Shown in pieces: positions 1 to 9,274 of a stretch of 64,000 bases of DNA. Position numbers and translations under genes: made by a program. Within the stretch, counting starts at the first letter, position 1, and the number at the start of each line of letters is the position of its first letter. The DNA is from Serratia inhibens. Its GTDB lineage: Bacteria; Pseudomonadota; Gammaproteobacteria; Enterobacterales; Enterobacteriaceae. The stretch lies in assembly GCF_003591175.1 (NCBI RefSeq), contig NZ_QYYG01000001.1, forward strand, positions 1,426,001 through 1,490,000, read 5' to 3'. Below the pieces are notes generated by a model. The model saw only the letters and a list, made by a program, of their open reading frames with translations. It had not been told where the DNA came from and did no database searches.

Positions 1-817
1 AGCTGATATAACGTTGCAGGATCGACGGAGCCGCCACCACGTCGAGCTTGCCGTTGCCTTCCAGCACCTTGGCCTGCTCGTAGGGGATCGGGAAGGCAAA
101 GGTCGCTTCGCCGGTTTGCAGCATCGCCGCGCGGGTGTTGTTGTCCACCACCGGGCGCCAGGTGATGCTGTCGAGCTTCGGCAACCCCGGCTTCCAATAA
201 CCGTCGAATTTCTTCACCTTGACGAAGTCGGTCTGGTTCCAGGTAACGAACTGATACGGCCCGGTACCCACCGGATGGAAGCCAATCTCCTTGCCATACT
301 GCTTCAACGCCGCCGGCGAAATGATCGCCGCCGCCGGGTGTGCCAGATTGTTGATAAACGCCGAGAACGGCGCCTTCAGCACGATTTTCACCGTATTGGC
401 GTCCACCACTTCGGTTTTGTCGATCATCTTGAACAGGTTGTAGCGCTTGAGATGGCTGTCCGGGTTGCTGGCGCGATCCAGGTTAACTTTCACCGCCTCG
501 GCGTTGAACTCGGTGCCGTCGTGGAATTTCACCCCCGGATGCAGCTTGAGGGTGTAAGTCAGTCCGTCTTTACTCACCTCGTAGCCGTCCGCCAGCACGT
601 TAACCAGCTTCATATCTTTATCAAAGCCGAACAGCCCCTGATAGAAAGACTTGGCCACCGCCTGAGACAGCGTGTCGTTGGCGTCATACGGGTCCAGCGT
701 GGTGAAGTTGGAAGCCACGGCAATCACCGCGTCCTTCGCCGCCCAAGCCGGGCCGGCCCCCACCGCAGCCAGCAGCACGGCGGCCACCAACGCATTACGT
801 TTGAATGTGTGCTTCAT
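1..817 (-). CDS. gsiB: Glutathione ABC transporter periplasmic binding protein GsiB, C-terminus cut off by window edge
   Basis: About 272 N-terminal residues are present. The start ATG at 817 follows an AGGAGAG ribosome site, and the first 26 residues form a Sec signal peptide ending in AWA. The mature part ([19 protein letters not shown], then a [14 protein letters not shown] segment) is the SBP_bac_5 fold of peptide-binding proteins. In the GsiABCD system it delivers glutathione to the inner-membrane permeases. It lies 23 bp downstream of gsiA in the order iaaA-gsiA-gsiB, as in E. coli; gsiC and gsiD should follow outside the window. The precise ligand rests on gene order and family resemblance. 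Confidence 0.92.
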   Translation of the reverse strand, partial: MKHTFKRNALVAAVLLAAVGAGPAWAAKDAVIAVASNFTTLDPYDANDTLSQAVAKSFYQGLFGFDKDMKLVNVLADGYEVSKDGLTYTLKLHPGVKFHDGTEFNAEAVKVNLDRASNPDSHLKRYNLFKMIDKTEVVDANTVKIVLKAPFSAFINNLAHPAAAIISPAALKQYGKEIGFHPVGTGPYQFVTWNQTDFVKVKKFDGYWKPGLPKLDSITWRPVVDNNTRAAMLQTGEATFAFPIPYEQAKVLEGNGKLDVVAAPSILQRYIS

Positions 818-840
818 GTCGCTTGTCTCTCCTGAGGTCT

Positions 841-2718
841 TTAATAAGCACCGGCGATCGGGTGGCGGGCAACAAAGTGCCCCGGCCCAACCTGTACCAG
901 CGGTGCGGTAACGGGTTCATCGCCCAGCGCGCGGATCGGGCTGGGAATTTCATCCGCCAACAGCGGTTGGCGTTTGTGAGCATGCGCCGGATCTGCCACC
1001 GGTACCGCCGCCATCAGCTTGCGGGTGTAAGCGTGCTGCGGGTTGTCGAACACCGCCCGGCGCGGGCCAATTTCGACGATCTGGCCGAGGTACATGACCG
1101 CCACGCGGTGGCTTATGCGTTCCACCACCGCCATATCGTGCGAGATAAACAAGAATGCGATGCCGAGCTCACGCTGCAAGTCGAGCAATAAGTTGACGAT
1201 CTGCGCCTGAATCGACACGTCGAGCGCCGACACCGACTCGTCGGCGATCACCACCTTAGGGTTCAATGCCAGCGCACGCGCAATGCAAATACGCTGCCGC
1301 TGGCCACCGGAAAATTCATGCGGGTAACGCCGCGCATGCTCAGGTTTCAGCCCTACGCGCTCCAGCAACCAGGCCACGCGCTCCTCTGCCGCCTTGCCAC
1401 GTGCCACGTTATGTACCAACAGCGGCTCCATAATCGAGAAGCCGACGGTCAGCCGCGGGTCCAGCGAAGCGTAAGGATCCTGGAAGATAAACTGGATATC
1501 GCGCCGCAGGTGCTGCAACGCCGGGCCTTTCAGTTGGTTTATCTGACGGCCGTCAAAGGTGATGGTGCCGTGCTGGCTGTCCACCAGCTTTAACAGCGAA
1601 CGGCCGGTGGTGGATTTGCCGCAGCCGGACTCCCCCACCAGCCCCAGCGTTTCGCCGGGATAGAGATCAAAACTGACGTTTTCCACCGCATGTACCCGAC
1701 GGGTGACGCGGTTGAAGATGCCGCTGCGCAGATCAAAGCGCGTGACCAGGTTTTCCACTCGCAGGATCGGTGCTGCGCCCGGCGGCACGGTATCCTGCGG
1801 CAGCCCATTGTCTTCGCCGCTGGGCAGAGGGAATTTGGCCGGAAAGTCTTTATCCGCCATCGAACCCAGCTTGGGTACTGCCGCCAGCAACGCCCGAGTG
1901 TAGGGCTGTTGCGGCGCGGCGAACAGATCGCGCACCGGCCCTTGCTCCACTTGCTCGCCCTGATGCATCACCAGCACCCGGTCGGCAATCTCCGCCACCA
2001 CGCCCATATCGTGAGTGATGAAAATCACCCCCATCTGCATTTCCTGCTGCAACACGCGAATCAGTTGCAGGATTTGCGCCTGAATGGTGACGTCCAGTGC
2101 GGTGGTCGGTTCATCGGCAATCAGCAGCGCGGGTTTGCAAGATAACGCCATGGCGATCATCACCCGCTGGCGCATGCCGCCGGAAAGCTGGTGCGGATAA
2201 CGGTTAAGCACTTCTTTGGCTTCGGGAATACGCACCAGATCGAGCATACGCAAGGCTTCTTGTTTCGCGGCACGGCCGCCCATCGCCTGATGCAGCCGCA
2301 GAGACTCGGCGATCTGCTCGCCGACCGGAAACACCGGATTCAGCGAAGTCATCGGCTCCTGAAAAATCATCGCCATATCGGCACCGCGCAGGGTTCGCAA
2401 GGTGCTCTGACGCGCTCGCGCCAGATCCAGCACCTCGCCGTTGCGCCGGCGAAACGGCATGGCGCCGCTGACGATAGCGCCGCCGCCCTGCTCAACCAGC
2501 CGCATCAAGGCCAGAGAGGTCACCGATTTGCCCGAGCCGGACTCGCCGACAATCGCCAGCGTTTCACCGCGATCGATATCAAATGACAGGTTGCGCACCG
2601 CCTCGACGGTATCGCCTTGCTGGTTAAACCTGATGCCAAGATTGCGCACCGACAGTACGCGCTGCGGTGGCAAAAATAACTCGGAGTCAGCCGCAAGCGG
2701 CATTGCAGTATCGGTCAT
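841..2718 (-). CDS. gsiA: Glutathione import ATP-binding protein GsiA (double ABC ATPase)
   Basis: A 625-residue fused ABC protein, close to the 623 of E. coli GsiA. Half one has Walker A GESGSGKS near residue 60, signature LSGGMRQR and Walker B LLIADEPT. Half two has Walker A GESGCGKS near 360, signature FSGGQRQR and Walker B VVIADES. An oligopeptide-type C-terminal region follows each half. It powers glutathione uptake through GsiCD. The start has a strong AGGAGGGT ribosome site, and the 19-bp gap from iaaA indicates one transcript. Confidence 0.95.
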   Translation of the reverse strand: MTDTAMPLAADSELFLPPQRVLSVRNLGIRFNQQGDTVEAVRNLSFDIDRGETLAIVGESGSGKSVTSLALMRLVEQGGGAIVSGAMPFRRRNGEVLDLARARQSTLRTLRGADMAMIFQEPMTSLNPVFPVGEQIAESLRLHQAMGGRAAKQEALRMLDLVRIPEAKEVLNRYPHQLSGGMRQRVMIAMALSCKPALLIADEPTTALDVTIQAQILQLIRVLQQEMQMGVIFITHDMGVVAEIADRVLVMHQGEQVEQGPVRDLFAAPQQPYTRALLAAVPKLGSMADKDFPAKFPLPSGEDNGLPQDTVPPGAAPILRVENLVTRFDLRSGIFNRVTRRVHAVENVSFDLYPGETLGLVGESGCGKSTTGRSLLKLVDSQHGTITFDGRQINQLKGPALQHLRRDIQFIFQDPYASLDPRLTVGFSIMEPLLVHNVARGKAAEERVAWLLERVGLKPEHARRYPHEFSGGQRQRICIARALALNPKVVIADESVSALDVSIQAQIVNLLLDLQRELGIAFLFISHDMAVVERISHRVAVMYLGQIVEIGPRRAVFDNPQHAYTRKLMAAVPVADPAHAHKRQPLLADEIPSPIRALGDEPVTAPLVQVGPGHFVARHPIAGAY

Positions 2719-2737
2719 GCACCCTCCTGGTGATAGG

Positions 2738-3694
2738 TTAGCGATAAATCCCTATGGACGGCGCATCGCCGACATAACCAAAACCGCGGTACATCCCTTC
2801 GCTGTTGAAAGGCAGAGCCACGTTACCGTGGTGATCGATGGCGATCAGCCCGCCGCTGCCGCCCATTGCCGACAGTTTTTCCATCACCACCCGGTCGCTG
2901 GCCTGCTGCAGGCTCAGACCGGCGTACTCGATCAATGCAGAAACGTCATAAGCCGCCACGCCGCGCATGAATATTTCGCCGGTGCCGGTGCTGGAGACCG
3001 CTACCGTGGCGTTGTTGGCATAGCAGCCGGCGCCGATGATCGGCGTGTCGCCTATCCGGCCGGCCTGTTTATTGGTCATGCCGCCGGTTGAGGTGGCGGC
3101 CGCCAGATTGCCTAAAGCATCCAGCGCTACCGCACCGACGGTACCGAATTTACGATCGGGGTCTATCGGATCGCCGGTCTGCGCCGCACCGTCGTGATCG
3201 AGCAGCACTCGGCCCTGCTCCGCCTGGGCGCGGTGCAGTTGATCGAAGCGTTCCTGGGTAAAGAAGAAATCGGGGGTAACCATTTCCAGGCCGTGTGCGG
3301 CGGCAAATTTTTCTGCGCCCTCACCGGCGAACAGCACATGCTGGCTGTTTTCCAATACCGCGCGGGCGGCCAAAATCGGATTACGAATGCGGCTGACCCC
3401 GGCGACGGCACCGGCGTCGCAGGTGCGCCCGTCCATCACGCAGGCATCCAGTTCGTGGGTACCCTGATGGGTAAACACCGAGCCTTTTCCGGCGTTGAAG
3501 AGCGGACACTCTTCCAGCAGCCTGACGGCCTCGGTGACCGCATCCAGCGCGCTGCCGCCCTGGGCCAGAATATTCTGGCCTGCGGCGACAATAGAGGACA
3601 ACGCCTGAATATACTCTTGTTCTTTTTCAGCACTCAGCGCCGCACGGGTAATTGCGCCCGCGCCACCATGAATGGCAATCACTGGTTTGCTCAT
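2738..3694 (-). CDS. iaaA: Isoaspartyl peptidase / type III L-asparaginase
   Basis: 318 residues starting at [14 protein letters not shown]; an in-frame TTG 27 bp upstream is less likely. This is an Ntn-hydrolase: a single chain cleaved before the Thr of the GTVGAVALD motif (about residue 180), which becomes the nucleophile of the beta subunit. Other family motifs are NAGKGSVF and IIGAGCYA. It hydrolyses beta-aspartyl dipeptides and asparagine. As first gene of the gsi operon it probably links glutathione or peptide uptake to breakdown. Confidence 0.94.
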   Translation of the reverse strand: MSKPVIAIHGGAGAITRAALSAEKEQEYIQALSSIVAAGQNILAQGGSALDAVTEAVRLLEECPLFNAGKGSVFTHQGTHELDACVMDGRTCDAGAVAGVSRIRNPILAARAVLENSQHVLFAGEGAEKFAAAHGLEMVTPDFFFTQERFDQLHRAQAEQGRVLLDHDGAAQTGDPIDPDRKFGTVGAVALDALGNLAAATSTGGMTNKQAGRIGDTPIIGAGCYANNATVAVSSTGTGEIFMRGVAAYDVSALIEYAGLSLQQASDRVVMEKLSAMGGSGGLIAIDHHGNVALPFNSEGMYRGFGYVGDAPSIGIYR

Positions 3695-3737
3695 TTGCCT
3701 GACACCCTGTGTTAAACCCAACCCTTTCCAAGACGCC

Positions 3738-3815
3738 TATACCCAATGGATTTCAAGTTGCAGCCAGGCGGCCAGTTCGGGAGCCCCCAGGTATGCTTGA
3801 AATACCACGGGTATA
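3738..3815. repeat. Imperfect palindromic intergenic repeat, complete copy
   Basis: The arms TATACCCAATGGATTTCAAG and, at 3796-3815, its near reverse complement (16 of 20 pairing) enclose a roughly 38-base interior. The left 35 bases match, in reverse orientation, 38698-38732 between betA and betB at 32 of 35 positions, so the sequence is a dispersed repeat. It lies upstream of iaaA. Confidence 0.75.
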
Positions 3816-4035
3816 ATTATTATTCTGACTTTTTTCGACTATATTTAGCCTGGCTATCGAAGTAAAGCATAAAGTCGCCACTCAGCATTTAGCGTAGCCC
3901 GCTTAGATTATTTCGCACATTGAAATAGCTTAATGGAATAAAAACAGAAGGTTAGACTAACGCATCAGCACGGAAACAGCAGCTGGGATTTTTGTTAAAA
4001 ACCGCAGCCGATCGCTCTGGATAAATAGCCGCTTA

Positions 4036-4070
4036 GCGTTCAACCTGCTGTGTTTTCGCCGGTTGAACGC
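4036..4070. terminator. Stem-loop downstream of the DUF924 gene
   Basis: GCGTTCAACC and its exact reverse complement flank a 15-base loop, 14 bp past the stop of the DUF924 gene. No long T-run follows, so it may be an mRNA 3'-end structure rather than an efficient terminator. The rest of 3816-4083 is AT-rich and shows no gene; it probably holds the iaaA promoter. Confidence 0.5.
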
Positions 4071-4083
4071 AGATAATCAATAT

Positions 4084-4620
4084 TCAGAACCCCGATCCCG
4101 GCAGCAGTAAAAATGCCGCTTCCTCCGGTGTGCTGACCCGGCCTAATATCGCATTACGGTGCGGATAACGGCCAAAACGATCAATGATCGCCTTATGCCG
4201 TAATTCAAATTCCAACTGATCGCCATTATTCAGTTCGGTATACAGCGCCAGCGCCTGCTGATGAATCACCGCCGATTCCGAATGCATAAAGGGTAAATAG
4301 AGAAAACCGCGCTGTTCGCGGCTGAGTTGTTCACATTGCCCGGAGCGGATCGCCTCTTGCGCCAGCACCAGCGCCATGCAGTCGCTGGAAAATGCACGGG
4401 GCGTACCCCGATACAGATTACGGCTGAACTGATCGAGCACGATCACCTCCGCCAACCGTCCTTCAATAGTTTCGCGCCAGTGCGCCAACTCCCCCGCGGC
4501 CGCCGCGTGCCACAATTCGCCAAAACGCACCTGCAACCGGCTGTCGAAATCATCGTCTTTCTTGAACCACATCACCGGATCGATTTCCTCGAACCAGAAA
4601 TCTATGACCTGTTTATGCAT
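4084..4620 (-). CDS. DUF924 family protein
   Basis: 178 residues beginning MHKQVIDFWFEE and containing the family hallmarks VIVLDQFSRNLYRGTPRAF and FLYLPFMHSE. The fold is all-helical and TPR-like, soluble, with no signal peptide. The biochemical role is not established for the family. It is transcribed away from moeA across a 113-bp gap that must hold both promoters. Confidence 0.85.
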   Translation of the reverse strand: MHKQVIDFWFEEIDPVMWFKKDDDFDSRLQVRFGELWHAAAAGELAHWRETIEGRLAEVIVLDQFSRNLYRGTPRAFSSDCMALVLAQEAIRSGQCEQLSREQRGFLYLPFMHSESAVIHQQALALYTELNNGDQLEFELRHKAIIDRFGRYPHRNAILGRVSTPEEAAFLLLPGSGF

Positions 4621-4733
4621 AACCTTTCTCCCTTGTTTTACTCAGTGTAACCCGTTCTACCCTCCGGCGTTATCTGCCATAATACCCCCACATTGCCGCT
4701 ATTTTTCGCGCACCCCGAATACGGAGTTCCTTT

Positions 4734-5972
4734 ATGGATCATTGCCATACTTCCGATCTCATCTCCCTTGAGCAGGCGCTGGAGAAGATGCTCGGCCAAC
4801 TCTCCCCCCTGCAGCAGACCGAATCCATCCCCCTGAACGCCGCCGCCGGCCGCATTACCGCCGCGCCGGTGATTTCACCGATCGACGTGCCGCCGTTCGC
4901 CAATTCGGCCATGGACGGTTATGCGGTGCGTATCGCAGATCTGCATGGCAACGCCCCGCTACCGGTCGCAGGCAAAGCCTTTGCCGGTGCGCCGTTCAAC
5001 GGTGACTGGCCGGCAGGTACCTGCGTACGCATCATGACCGGCGCGCCAATTCCCACCGGCGCCGAAGCGGTGATCATGCAAGAGCAGGCTGAGGTGAGCG
5101 ATGCCGGCGTTCGCTTCAATACCGTGGTGCGCACCGGGCAAAATATCCGTTTGGCGGGAGAAGATATCCAACAGGGCGCCGGCGTGTTGCCCGCCGGCGT
5201 CAAATTGGGCGCTGCGCAGTTGCCGCTGCTGGCCTCGCTCGGTGTCGCCGAAGTGTTGGTGATCCGCAAGTTGAAGGTCGCGGTGTTCTCCACCGGCGAC
5301 GAATTGCAGCCGGTAGGCCAGCCGCTAGAGGCCGGGCAAATTTATGACACCAACCGCTTTGCGGTACGCCTGATGCTCGAGCAATTGGGCTGCGAAACGC
5401 TCGATCTGGGCATTATCCGTGATGACCAGAACGCGCTGCGCGCCGCCTTCGAGCAGGCGGACAGCCAGGCGGACGTAGTGATCAGCAGCGGCGGCGTGTC
5501 GGTGGGTGAAGCCGACTACACCAAACAAATGCTCGATGAGTTGGGCGAGGTCAGTTTCTGGAAACTGGCGATCAAACCCGGTAAACCCTTTGCGTTTGGC
5601 AAGCTGAAGCACGCCTGGTTCTGCGGCCTGCCGGGCAACCCGGTTTCCGCCGCTCTGACCTTCTACCAGTTGGTGCAACCGTTGCTGGCAAAACTGGCCG
5701 GCCACAGCGAGTGGCATCTGCCACCGCGCCTGCGCGCACGCGCACTGACGCCGCTGAAGAAAGCACCGGGTCGCCTGGATTTCCAGCGCGGCGTGTTTGG
5801 CAGCAATGCCCAGGGCGAGTTGGTAGTGGGCACCACCGGCCATCAGGGCTCGCACGTATTCAGTTCATTCAGCCAGGGGAACTGTTTCATCGTGCTGGAG
5901 CGCGAACGCGGTTCCGTGGCGGTGGGCGAAATGGTGGAAATCGAGCCATTCAACAACCTGCTGAGGAGCTGA
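4734..5972 (+). CDS. moeA: Molybdopterin molybdenumtransferase MoeA
   Basis: 412 residues (E. coli 411). It inserts molybdate into adenylated molybdopterin, completing molybdenum cofactor. Visible motifs are [12 protein letters not shown] near residue 55, [13 protein letters not shown] near 100, the MoCF-binding core FSTGDEL...[14 protein letters not shown], then KPGKPFAFG and [11 protein letters not shown], ending in the C-terminal beta-barrel domain. The product serves cofactor enzymes such as the oxidoreductase at 46917-47684. moeB follows after two bases. Confidence 0.97.
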   Translation: MDHCHTSDLISLEQALEKMLGQLSPLQQTESIPLNAAAGRITAAPVISPIDVPPFANSAMDGYAVRIADLHGNAPLPVAGKAFAGAPFNGDWPAGTCVRIMTGAPIPTGAEAVIMQEQAEVSDAGVRFNTVVRTGQNIRLAGEDIQQGAGVLPAGVKLGAAQLPLLASLGVAEVLVIRKLKVAVFSTGDELQPVGQPLEAGQIYDTNRFAVRLMLEQLGCETLDLGIIRDDQNALRAAFEQADSQADVVISSGGVSVGEADYTKQMLDELGEVSFWKLAIKPGKPFAFGKLKHAWFCGLPGNPVSAALTFYQLVQPLLAKLAGHSEWHLPPRLRARALTPLKKAPGRLDFQRGVFGSNAQGELVVGTTGHQGSHVFSSFSQGNCFIVLERERGSVAVGEMVEIEPFNNLLRS

Positions 5973-5974
5973 AC

Positions 5975-6730
5975 ATGCTGCCGGAATTAACCGACGCCGA
6001 AACGCTGCGCTATAACCGCCAGATTATCCTGCGCGGCTTTGACTTCGACGGCCAGGAAAAACTGAAGGCCGCTCGAGTGCTGATTGTCGGCCTCGGCGGG
6101 CTGGGTTGCGCTGCTGCGCCTTACCTGGCTGCGGCGGGCGTCGGCCATTTGACGCTGGTTGATTTCGACACCGTGTCCCTCTCCAACCTGCAACGCCAGA
6201 TCCTGCATCGCGATGCGCGCCTTGGCATGACGAAGGTCGAATCGGCTCGCCTCGAGCTGAGCGCCATCAATCCGCATATCCGTATTGATACCGTGGACGG
6301 GCAGTTGAACGACGAACAGATGGCGACGCACATTGCCGCCTGCGATCTGGTGCTGGACTGCACCGACAACGTAGCGACACGCGATCTACTCAACCGCCAG
6401 TGCCATGCGCAACGCAAACCGCTGGTTTCCGGCGCAGCGATCCGCATGGAGGGGCAGCTCAGCGTATTCACCTACCAGCCGGACGAGCCCTGCTACCGCT
6501 GCCTGAGCCGGTTATTCGGCGAGAACGCCCTGACCTGCGTCGAGGCCGGGGTTATGGCGCCGCTGGTAGGCACTATCGGCACGCTGCAAGCTCTGGAAGC
6601 GATTAAGCTGTTGGCACAATACGGCCAACCCCTCACCGGAAAACTGCTGATGTTCGACGCCATGACGATGCAGTTCCGCGAGATGAAATTGCCGAAAAAC
6701 CCGCAGTGCGAAGTGTGCGGCGGAGAATAG
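5975..6730 (+). CDS. moeB: Molybdopterin-synthase adenylyltransferase MoeB
   Basis: 251 residues from MLPELTDAETLRYNRQI; the start follows GAGGAGCT inside the end of moeA. This E1-like enzyme adenylates the C-terminal Gly-Gly of MoaD. It has a Rossmann motif GLGGLGCAAAPYLAAAG near residue 40, the DCTDN loop, and paired cysteines CYRC and CEVC for structural zinc. It is cotranscribed with moeA. A longer reading frame open from 5711 is only an extension over moeA. Confidence 0.96.
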   Translation: MLPELTDAETLRYNRQIILRGFDFDGQEKLKAARVLIVGLGGLGCAAAPYLAAAGVGHLTLVDFDTVSLSNLQRQILHRDARLGMTKVESARLELSAINPHIRIDTVDGQLNDEQMATHIAACDLVLDCTDNVATRDLLNRQCHAQRKPLVSGAAIRMEGQLSVFTYQPDEPCYRCLSRLFGENALTCVEAGVMAPLVGTIGTLQALEAIKLLAQYGQPLTGKLLMFDAMTMQFREMKLPKNPQCEVCGGE

Positions 6731-6803
6731 TCAGTATTGGCCAAACGGGTAATCATGCCGGACCACAGAACCTCCACGTAAGCCCCCATTCTGATGAATA
6801 ACA

Positions 6804-6843
6804 TATAGGGCAAACCCTCATGACTTTGGTGGTTCGCCCTATA
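6804..6843. other. Stem-loop downstream of moeB
   Basis: TATAGGGC pairs exactly with GCCCTATA, and AACC/GGTT continue the stem after one mismatch, around a 14-base loop. It lies 74 bp after the moeB stop and has only a short T-rich tail, so it is a weak terminator or another small repeat. Confidence 0.45.
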
Positions 6844-6970
6844 TTATGCCTGACCCAATCATCTTCTGAACCTGACCGATGCTATCCACCCCAAACATCT
6901 TTTTGAAACCTTGCCCAGCCATTGCCTGGAGCACCCGATATCTGAGCAATTTCACGCAAGCCAAGCTCAT

Positions 6971-7183
6971 TCATTTTTTGTCATCCTTTACATTGATAAT
7001 GTTGAAAAAAACAAAGACAAAGCCGCCCAAAAGGCATAAAAGAACAATCAAGAAAAAGAAATAAAAATCTCCACCATGAATACTGTTACCAATATAATTC
7101 ACAGCAGTAAATATCATAAATATGTATGTAGAGCAGCGCATCCATTTCCGAAAAAATATGCCATTAGTTCTAACAGACTGCAT
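6971..7183 (-). CDS. Putative small inner-membrane protein, 70 aa
   Basis: The start ATG follows a GGGGGG-containing ribosome site at about 4 bases, good support for translation in an otherwise empty AT-rich gap. The peptide has two hydrophobic stretches, about residues 19-33 and 39-61 (FYFFFLIVLLCLLGGFVFVF), with Arg/Lys ahead of the first and VKDDKK at the end. This suggests a two-pass protein. I recognise no family. A 61-codon frame on the other strand over the same DNA has a Lys-rich, low-complexity tail and is less convincing. Confidence 0.5.
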   Translation of the reverse strand: MQSVRTNGIFFRKWMRCSTYIFMIFTAVNYIGNSIHGGDFYFFFLIVLLCLLGGFVFVFFNIINVKDDKK

Positions 7184-7575
7184 TAACCCCCCCTAAAATA
7201 CTGAAAAAACCTCTCATCATGTGTGATAGCGATTATTACTAACGTTTACGCGAGAAAACATCAAGATATTTTCATCCTTATTAAAAGCAAGGTGAACAGA
7301 CTAAAAACAGCAACTACTTCAATATATAAGTCATTCGCATAACCGATTTTTAACGAATTTTATGGCAAGGTTAATTAATGGCATTAACGAACCAGGTAAA
7401 TATACGGCCAGCTTAAAATAATAAAATTAAGCTTCTACACTCGCTTTACGATAAATAAAAGACATGCATTCCAGATTTTATGCTTACGGGGAAAAATGCA
7501 GATAGTGAACGATATTTGAGGAGTGTATGTCAGAATTTCAACAGAACATTTTACTCTGCACTATAACGGAGACAA
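7184..7575. other. AT-rich gap between small membrane gene and ybiT
   Basis: About 390 bp with no credible open frame on either strand and composition well below the backbone GC. It probably includes the promoter of the small membrane protein. Nothing else was recognised. Confidence 0.6.
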
Positions 7576-7601
7576 AAAAGGCGGGAATGCTCCCGCCTTT
7601 T
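7576..7601. terminator. Rho-independent terminator of ybiT
   Basis: AAAAGGCGGGA and TCCCGCCTTTT form an 11-bp stem with a 4-base ATGC loop. On the minus strand it is followed by a T-run, 17 bp past the ybiT stop. Its symmetry would allow it to work in both directions. Confidence 0.88.
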
Positions 7602-7617
7602 GACTGCCTAAGCAGAG

Positions 7618-9210
7618 TTAAACGATACCCTGGCTACGCAGATAGTCTTCGTAGTTGCCGGTAAAGTCGACAACCTTGGTCGGCGTCATTTCCAGCACGC
7701 GCGTCGCCAGCGAGCTGACGAACTCACGGTCGTGGGAAACGAAGATCAACGTACCTTCGTACATTTCCAGCGCCATGTTCAGCGATTCGATGGATTCCAT
7801 ATCCAGGTGGTTGGTTGGTTCATCCATAACCAGAATATTAGGGCGCTGCATCATCAGCTTGCCGAACAGCATGCGGCCCTTTTCACCACCGGACAGCACC
7901 TTAACTTTCTTCTTGATGTCGTCCTGGCTGAACAGCAAACGGCCCAGCACGCTGCGCACCGCCTGCTCGTCGTCTTTTTCCTGCTTCCACTGGCTCATCC
8001 AGTCGAATACCGTCAGGGTGTCATCGAACTCATATTCATGATCCTGAGCGTAGTAGCCGATCTTGGCGTTTTCGGACCACTTCACGCTGCCGCTGTCCGG
8101 CTGGGCGTCGCCCACCAGCGTTTTCAGCAGAGTGGATTTACCGATACCGTTCGGGCCCAGCACCGCCACTTTCTCGCCGACTTCAACCATCAGGTTGAAC
8201 TTGCTGAACAGCGGGCCGTTATCGAAGCCTTTGGTCAGCGCTTCCACTTCCAGCGCGTTACGGAACAGTTTCTTGTCCTGATCAAAACGGATGAACGGGT
8301 TCTGACGGCTCGAGGCCTTCACTTCTTCCAGTTGGATCTTGTCGATCTGGCGGGCGCGAGAGGTCGCCTGCTTGGATTTGGAGGCGTTGGCGCTGAAGCG
8401 GCTCACGAACGACTGCAGTTCGTTAATCTGTGCCTTCTTCTTGGCGTTGTCCGCAACCAGACGTTCACGCGCCTGAGTGGCCGCGGTCATGTATTCGTCG
8501 TAGTTACCCGGATAAACGCGCAGCTCGCCGTAGTCCAGATCCGCCATGTGAGTACAGACCATGTTCAGGAAGTGACGGTCGTGCGAAATGATGACCATGG
8601 TACTGTTACGATCGTTCAGCACCTGCTCCAGCCAGCGAATGGTATCGATGTCCAGGTTGTTCGTCGGTTCGTCGAGCAGCAGAATTTCCGGATCGGAGAA
8701 CAGCGCCTGCGCCAGCAATACGCGCAGTTTGAAGCCCGGCGCGATCTCGCTCATCGGGCCGTAATGCTGCTCAACCGGGATGCCCACGCCAAGCAGCAGT
8801 TCGCCGGCGCGCGCTTCGGCGGTGTAACCGTCCATCTCGCCGTAAGCGACTTCCAGATCGGCCACTTTATAGCCGTCTTCTTCGCTCATTTCGGCCAGAC
8901 CGTAAATGCGGTCACGCTCTTCCTTCACCGCCCACAGCTCGTGGTGGCCCATGATGACGGTGTCCAGCACGCTGTATTGTTCGAAAGCGAACTGATCCTG
9001 ACGCAGTTTGCCCAGGCGTTCGTTCGGATCGAGGAACACGTTGCCGCCGCTCGGCACCAGATCGCCGCCCAGAATTTTCATAAAGGTGGATTTGCCGCAG
9101 CCGTTGGCCCCGATCAAACCGTAGCGGTTACCGCCGCCAAACTTGACGGAGATGTTTTCAAACAACGGCTTACTGCCAAACTGCATAGTGATGTTGTTAC
9201 TTAATAGCAA
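7618..9210 (-). CDS. ybiT: ABC-F family ATPase YbiT
   Basis: 530 residues, soluble, with two ABC ATPase domains and no membrane segments. Walker [10 protein letters not shown] is near residue 36 and GPNGIGKST near 355. Both [13 protein letters not shown] and [11 protein letters not shown] Walker B regions are present, with a charged linker ([25 protein letters not shown]) typical of ABC-F ribosome-associated factors. The start appears to be TTG (leader AAGAGTAAATCC); an internal ATG eight codons later has no ribosome site. Its 5' end lies 34 bp from the island boundary, so its promoter overlaps the attachment site. Confidence 0.95.
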   Translation of the reverse strand: MLLSNNITMQFGSKPLFENISVKFGGGNRYGLIGANGCGKSTFMKILGGDLVPSGGNVFLDPNERLGKLRQDQFAFEQYSVLDTVIMGHHELWAVKEERDRIYGLAEMSEEDGYKVADLEVAYGEMDGYTAEARAGELLLGVGIPVEQHYGPMSEIAPGFKLRVLLAQALFSDPEILLLDEPTNNLDIDTIRWLEQVLNDRNSTMVIISHDRHFLNMVCTHMADLDYGELRVYPGNYDEYMTAATQARERLVADNAKKKAQINELQSFVSRFSANASKSKQATSRARQIDKIQLEEVKASSRQNPFIRFDQDKKLFRNALEVEALTKGFDNGPLFSKFNLMVEVGEKVAVLGPNGIGKSTLLKTLVGDAQPDSGSVKWSENAKIGYYAQDHEYEFDDTLTVFDWMSQWKQEKDDEQAVRSVLGRLLFSQDDIKKKVKVLSGGEKGRMLFGKLMMQRPNILVMDEPTNHLDMESIESLNMALEMYEGTLIFVSHDREFVSSLATRVLEMTPTKVVDFTGNYEDYLRSQGIV

Positions 9211-9231
9211 AGGATTTACTCTTATAGAAAC

Positions 9232-9274
9232 GTGATTTTGGACACATTATGCCACAACGGAACAACGGGATCGC
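9232..9274. other. Proposed left attachment site (attL) of the island, overlapping the ybiT promoter
   Basis: Ungapped alignment with 18536-18578 gives about 30 of 43 identical positions, including the central ten CATTATGCCA (9245-9254) and outer blocks GTGATTT and GATCGC. Composition changes from GC-rich backbone to AT-rich island just here, and the adjoining gene is a large serine recombinase. On the minus strand the core reads TGGCATAAT, an extended -10 facing ybiT. The integrase ATG (9249) lies in the core. The site is inferred; a strain with an empty site would prove it. Confidence 0.72.

Noticed and set aside
14-835. 273-codon plus-strand frame
   Set aside because: Antisense to gsiB, which has signal peptide, ribosome site and family motifs.
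7732-9204. 490-codon plus-strand frame
   Set aside because: Shadow of ybiT caused by high-GC codon structure; His/Gln-rich and without start signal.
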